Of a DNA stretch of 64,000 nucleotides, positions 60,363-64,000 are shown piece by piece. The position numbers and the translations under genes are program-made. The DNA comes from an uncultured Lachnospiraceae bacterium (lineage in GTDB: Bacteria; Bacillota; Clostridia; Lachnospirales; Lachnospiraceae), in contig CAKRES010000001.1 in NCBI GenBank assembly GCA_934317845.1, positions 1-64,000 of the forward strand, given 5' to 3'. Numbering within the stretch: position 1 is the stretch's first letter; each line of letters starts with the position of its first letter. Below the pieces are notes generated by a model that was not told the DNA's origin, did no database searches, and saw only the letters and a list, made by a program, of their open reading frames with translations.

Positions 60363-60374
60363 CAGGAGGGTACG

Positions 60375-61385
60375 ATGATGAAAAAAATTAGTGTGTTAGG
60401 TGCTGGAAGCTGGGGAACAGCATTAGCAATGCTGTTAAATGAAAATGGTCATGATGTGACGATCTGGTCCATTGACCAAAGGGAAGTGAAGATGTTAAAC
60501 GAGGAGCGGGAGCAGAAGGACAAGCTTCCGGGAATTCCGTTAAGTGAAAAAATTGCGGTGACCAATGATCTGAAGGAGGCGGTAGAAGGACGCGATATTT
60601 TAGTATTTGCTGTTCCGTCTGTGTTTGTACGTTCTACTGCAAAAAGTGTAGCTCCTTATTATAAAGAGGGACAGGTGATCGTGGATGTGGCAAAGGGAAT
60701 CGAAGAAAGTACCCTGATGCGTCTGTCTGAGATCATTGAGGCAGAGATTAAGAATTCTATGGTTTGCGTGCTTTCCGGACCTTCTCATGCCGAGGAGGTG
60801 GCAAGAAAAATTCCGACGACTGTTGTGGTAGGCGCAAAGGATTATGCGATCGCAAAGGATCTGCAGCAGGTGTTCTCGAATGGATGGTTCCGTGTGTATA
60901 CGAATCCGGATATTTTAGGTATTGAGCTTGGCGGAGCATTAAAAAATGTGATCGCATTGGCTGCCGGAATCTGTGACGGATTAAAATTTGGAGACAACTC
61001 CAAAGCGGCATTGATCACAAGAGGTGTTGCAGAGCTGACACGTCTTGGTGTGGCAATGGGTGGTAAACCGGAAACCTTCAGTGGCTTGTCCGGAATGGGT
61101 GACTTGATCGTGACCTGCACCAGTATCCATAGCCGGAATCATAATGCCGGAGTATTGATCGGAGAAGGAAAGTCTATGCAGGAAGCAATGGATGAGGTAA
61201 AGATGGTCGTAGAAGGTGTTTATTCTGCTAAGGCAGCATTGATGCTTGCTACACAGTACAATGTAGAGATTCCGATCATCGAGCAGGTAAATGAAGTATT
61301 GTTCTACGGAAAATCTGCAAAAGAAGCAGTAAGCGACCTGTTCCTTCGTGATTCCAAACGGGAACATGAAGATCTTGTCTGGTAG
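60375..61385 (+). CDS. gpsA: NAD(P)H-dependent glycerol-3-phosphate dehydrogenase
   Basis: 336 residues. The Rossmann start ISVLGAGSWGTALAMLLNEN, then VFAVPSVFVRSTAKS, LSGPSHAEEVA, GGALKNVIALAAGICDGL with the catalytic Lys, and GLSGMGDLIVTC. It makes sn-glycerol-3-phosphate from dihydroxyacetone phosphate for PlsY. Tandem ATG codons at 60375 and 60378; CAGGAGGG precedes both. The order der-plsY-gpsA is widespread in Firmicutes. Confidence 0.97.
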   Translation: MMKKISVLGAGSWGTALAMLLNENGHDVTIWSIDQREVKMLNEEREQKDKLPGIPLSEKIAVTNDLKEAVEGRDILVFAVPSVFVRSTAKSVAPYYKEGQVIVDVAKGIEESTLMRLSEIIEAEIKNSMVCVLSGPSHAEEVARKIPTTVVVGAKDYAIAKDLQQVFSNGWFRVYTNPDILGIELGGALKNVIALAAGICDGLKFGDNSKAALITRGVAELTRLGVAMGGKPETFSGLSGMGDLIVTCTSIHSRNHNAGVLIGEGKSMQEAMDEVKMVVEGVYSAKAALMLATQYNVEIPIIEQVNEVLFYGKSAKEAVSDLFLRDSKREHEDLVW

Positions 61386-61393
61386 GAGGAAAT

Positions 61394-62221
61394 ATGTCAC
61401 AGATTCGTTTGGATAAATATCTGGCAGACATGCGTGTAGGAAGCCGGAGTGAAGTAAAACAGTATATCCGAAAGGGTCAGGTAATGGTCAATGGTTCTGT
61501 TATAAAAAAGCCGGAATATAAGGTACTTAAGGATACGGACACCGTTGTGGTGAATGGACAGACGATTGGCTATGTAGCAAACGAATACATTATGTTAAAT
61601 AAGCCTGCGGGCATTGTATCAGCCACCGTCGATTCTATGCATCAGACGGTGGTTGATTTTGTTTCTGACCGCGCAAGAAAAGACCTGTTTCCGGTCGGAC
61701 GTCTGGATATTGATACCGAAGGACTTCTTTTGCTCACCAATGATGGAGCGTTAAGCCACGCATTGCTGTCCCCGAAAAAACATGTGGAAAAAACATACTT
61801 TGTGATCGTTTCCGGTGAAGTGACCGAGGAGGAAGTAAAGCAGCTCTGCCAGGGTGTGGATATCGGAACAAAGGAGCAGGAGGAATGGACGAAACCTGCG
61901 AAACTTCAGGGACTTGCGGTGATGGAGACGGAGCGGTTCTTTCGAGATGAGATCGAAGGAATAGACCAGAGAGTGAAGAGATTTGTGAAGAATCGTTTTT
62001 TGGAGGCGCAGGAGCAGGAGAAAAAAATATCCTTTCTTACGCTTACAATCACAGAGGGAAAGTACCATCAGGTAAAACGGATGTTTCAGGCATGTTCCCA
62101 TACTGTATGGTATTTAAAACGCATCCGGATGGGGGAGCTTTTTCTTGATCCATCTCTTTCGCCGGGAGAATACCGTTTGCTTACGAAAGAAGAAATCGAG
62201 TTGTTAAAAACGACAAATTAA
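61394..62221 (+). CDS. rRNA pseudouridine synthase, RsuA type with a C-terminal insertion
   Basis: 275 residues. An S4 domain (IRLDKYLADMRVGSRSEVKQ) precedes the catalytic domain: YIMLNKPAGIVSATVDSMHQ, FPVGRLDIDTEGLLLLTNDG with the catalytic Asp, and ITEGKYHQVKRMFQACSHTV. Between these a lysine- and glutamate-rich insertion of about 30 residues (ERFFRDEIEGIDQRVKRF) lengthens it beyond the usual 235-240. It resembles 16S rRNA U516 synthase. AGGAGG precedes the start. Confidence 0.9.
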   Translation: MSQIRLDKYLADMRVGSRSEVKQYIRKGQVMVNGSVIKKPEYKVLKDTDTVVVNGQTIGYVANEYIMLNKPAGIVSATVDSMHQTVVDFVSDRARKDLFPVGRLDIDTEGLLLLTNDGALSHALLSPKKHVEKTYFVIVSGEVTEEEVKQLCQGVDIGTKEQEEWTKPAKLQGLAVMETERFFRDEIEGIDQRVKRFVKNRFLEAQEQEKKISFLTLTITEGKYHQVKRMFQACSHTVWYLKRIRMGELFLDPSLSPGEYRLLTKEEIELLKTTN

Positions 62222-62233
62222 AGGAGAAAACAG

Positions 62234-64000
62234 ATGTCAGATTTTTTACCAACCACAAAAAAAGAATGTAGGGAACAGGGCATAGACCAGTTGGATTTTG
62301 TTTATATCAGTGGTGATGCTTATGTGGATCATCCTTCTTTCGGGCATGCCATCATTACCAGGCTGCTGGAGCGATATGGGTATCGTGTAGGAATCATTGC
62401 ACAGCCGGATTGGAAGAAAAAGGAAAGTATCATGGAACTTGGTGAACCACGGTTAGGCTTTTTGGTAAGCGCAGGAAATATGGATTCCATGGTCAATCAT
62501 TATACGGTAAACAAAAAAAGACGAAGCATGGATTCCTACTCGCCGGGAGGAAAGATTGGAAAACGACCGGATCGTGCTACCATTTGTTATTGTAATCTGA
62601 TCCGTCAGGTATATAAGCATACGCCGATCATTATTGGGGGGATTGAAGCAAGTCTTAGAAGACTTGCCCATTATGATTACTGGGACGATCAGATCCGAAA
62701 ATCGGTCCTTGTTGATTCCGGGGCAGATCTTTTGATCTATGGCATGGGAGAGCATGCGATCATTGAGATCGCGGAAGCGTTGGACAGCGGAATGAATGTG
62801 AAGGATATTACGTATGTGCGTGGTACCGTGTACAAAACCAAAAGCTTAGAAACACTTTATGATGAGTATATCCTGCTGCCTGATTTTGAAACTGTCAAAG
62901 CGGACAAACTCAGCTATGCGCGCAGCTTTTATACGCAGTATCAGAATACGGATGCCATCACAGCAAAAACACTGGTGGAAAAATATCGGGAAAAGGAATA
63001 TGCCGTACAAAATCCGCCGGCCTATCCACTCACGATGCAGGAAATGGACGATGTATATGCTCTGCCGTATCAGCGCACCTATCATCCGAGCTATGAAAAG
63101 GAGGGTGGGATCCCTGCGATCAAGGAGGTACGTTTTTCCATCACAAGCAACCGCGGCTGTTTTGGCGGCTGTAATTTCTGTGCACTCACATTTCACCAGG
63201 GAAGAAGGATTCAGGTGCGAAGCCATGCATCCATTCTTGCAGAAGCTAAAAAGATGACAGAGGAGCCGGATTTTAAAGGATACATTCATGATGTAGGAGG
63301 ACCAACCGCCGATTTTCGTACCACCTCCTGTGAAAAGCAGATCGAGCACGGGGTCTGTACGAACAAACAATGTCTGTTTCCTGCTCCTTGTAAAAACTTG
63401 AAATCCGATCATTCCGATTACCTGAGTTTGTTAAAAAAACTCCGGGAGCTTCCAAAGGTAAAGAAAGTATTTATCCGTTCCGGGATCCGTTTTGACTATG
63501 TCTTAGCGGAAGGAAATGACAGATTTTTGCGGGAATTGTGCAAGTATCATGTCAGTGGGCAGCTAAAGGTAGCACCGGAGCATGTGAGTGATCCTGTGTT
63601 GTCTTATATGGGGAAACCGAAGCATGCGGTGTTTATGGAATTTGCCAAACGCTACCGGAAAATAAATGAAGCCTTAGGATTAAAACAGTATATGGTGCCG
63701 TATCTCATGTCTTCTCATCCGGGTTCTACGTTAAAGGATGCGATCACCCTGGCAGAATATATCCGTGATATCGGGTATATGCCAGAACAGGTACAGGATT
63801 TTTATCCTACGCCATCGACGCTTTCTACGTGTATGTATTATACGGGGATCGATCCAAGAACAGAAAAACCGGTATATGTAGCGAAGAACAAACAGGAAAA
63901 GGCAATGCAGCGTGCGCTGATCCAGTATCGTAATCCTGCCAATTATGAATTGGTAAAAAAAGCACTGCATACTGCCGGGCGGGAGGATCTGATCGGTTAT
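62234..64000 (+). CDS. YgiQ family radical SAM protein (partial at window edge)
   Basis: 589 codons from ATG 62234, open at the right edge; AAGGAG lies close before the start. The family start DQLDFVYISGDAYVDHPSFG is followed by GHAIITRLLERYGYRVGII, IIIGGIEASLRRLAHYDYW, and the radical SAM cluster motif CFGGCNFCAL (C-x3-C-x2-C) near residue 307. A second block reads IRSGIRFDYVLAEG and YLMSSHPGSTLKDAI. The full-length family protein is about 650-700 residues, so the missing part is small. Reaction unknown. Confidence 0.93.
   Translation, partial: MSDFLPTTKKECREQGIDQLDFVYISGDAYVDHPSFGHAIITRLLERYGYRVGIIAQPDWKKKESIMELGEPRLGFLVSAGNMDSMVNHYTVNKKRRSMDSYSPGGKIGKRPDRATICYCNLIRQVYKHTPIIIGGIEASLRRLAHYDYWDDQIRKSVLVDSGADLLIYGMGEHAIIEIAEALDSGMNVKDITYVRGTVYKTKSLETLYDEYILLPDFETVKADKLSYARSFYTQYQNTDAITAKTLVEKYREKEYAVQNPPAYPLTMQEMDDVYALPYQRTYHPSYEKEGGIPAIKEVRFSITSNRGCFGGCNFCALTFHQGRRIQVRSHASILAEAKKMTEEPDFKGYIHDVGGPTADFRTTSCEKQIEHGVCTNKQCLFPAPCKNLKSDHSDYLSLLKKLRELPKVKKVFIRSGIRFDYVLAEGNDRFLRELCKYHVSGQLKVAPEHVSDPVLSYMGKPKHAVFMEFAKRYRKINEALGLKQYMVPYLMSSHPGSTLKDAITLAEYIRDIGYMPEQVQDFYPTPSTLSTCMYYTGIDPRTEKPVYVAKNKQEKAMQRALIQYRNPANYELVKKALHTAGREDLIGY

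Overview
The window looks like chromosomal DNA of a Gram-positive anaerobe of the class Clostridia, most likely family Lachnospiraceae. The grounds are: an IspH-ribosomal protein S1 fusion gene, the order rbgA, signal peptidase, rnhB, ylqG-like, ylqH-like, yraN, a THF riboswitch ahead of a folT-type transporter, a BspA-like surface protein, frequent TTG starts with strong Shine-Dalgarno sites, and a biotin-dependent Na+ decarboxylase operon. I cannot name the genus. No rRNA, tRNA, CRISPR array or complete insertion sequence was seen. Almost all genes lie on the + strand.

Layout. (1) 1-4400 is an AT-rich accessory island: the end of a DUF4143-type ATPase, a 5'-truncated Rpn/PD-(D/E)XK nuclease gene, a two-gene operon (a TIGR04141/DUF6119-like protein plus a 230-residue protein of unknown family), and decayed remnants, one resembling the start of a restriction enzyme. 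The two-gene operon is the best candidate here for an undescribed, possibly defence-related, system. (2) 4432-17930 is cell-surface polysaccharide synthesis: UDP-galactopyranose mutase, a PssD/PssE (Alg14/Alg13-like) pair, four GT2 glycosyltransferases, an epimerase-like SDR, a LbH acyltransferase, a divergent GT11 protein and a VanZ-like protein, then two tandem O-antigen-ligase-like proteins and a CLC transporter, followed by a GH25 lysozyme. The operon has a promoter-terminator leader and a second promoter at its start. (3) 19391-31851 holds nucleoside salvage (deoB, pdp), two D,D-carboxypeptidases, a phosphoesterase, scpA-scpB, cardiolipin synthase, an HD protein, an M24 peptidase and a CmpB-type membrane protein. 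(4) 31935-32740 is a minus-strand ECF S component under a THF riboswitch with a legible terminator/antiterminator. (5) 32905-37759 is a highly expressed-looking operon joining two carboxyltransferases (CoA-type and pyruvate/oxaloacetate-type), one biotin carrier, a gamma-like anchor and the Na+-pumping beta subunit, in effect the parts of a transcarboxylase plus a sodium pump. (6) 37840-42022: an RpiR regulator, a BaiN-type flavoprotein, and a minus-strand leucine-rich-repeat surface protein with about 30 tandem ASGN units. (7) 42238-64000 is housekeeping: cmk, ispH-rpsA, cheR, two pseudouridine synthases, ligA, metA, two signal peptidases, rbgA, rnhB, FliK-like and FlhB-tail-like proteins, yraN, pgeF, uraA-upp, der-plsY-gpsA and a YgiQ-type radical SAM protein cut by the window edge.

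Functional links. Many neighbours overlap by 1-14 bases or share ATGA junctions, which points to long translationally coupled operons. Clear rho-independent terminators separate blocks at 5656, 13367, 27131, 31859, 37784, 39984 and 44901. All assignments come from reading motifs by eye. No database search was run, so family names at modest confidence should be treated as hypotheses.
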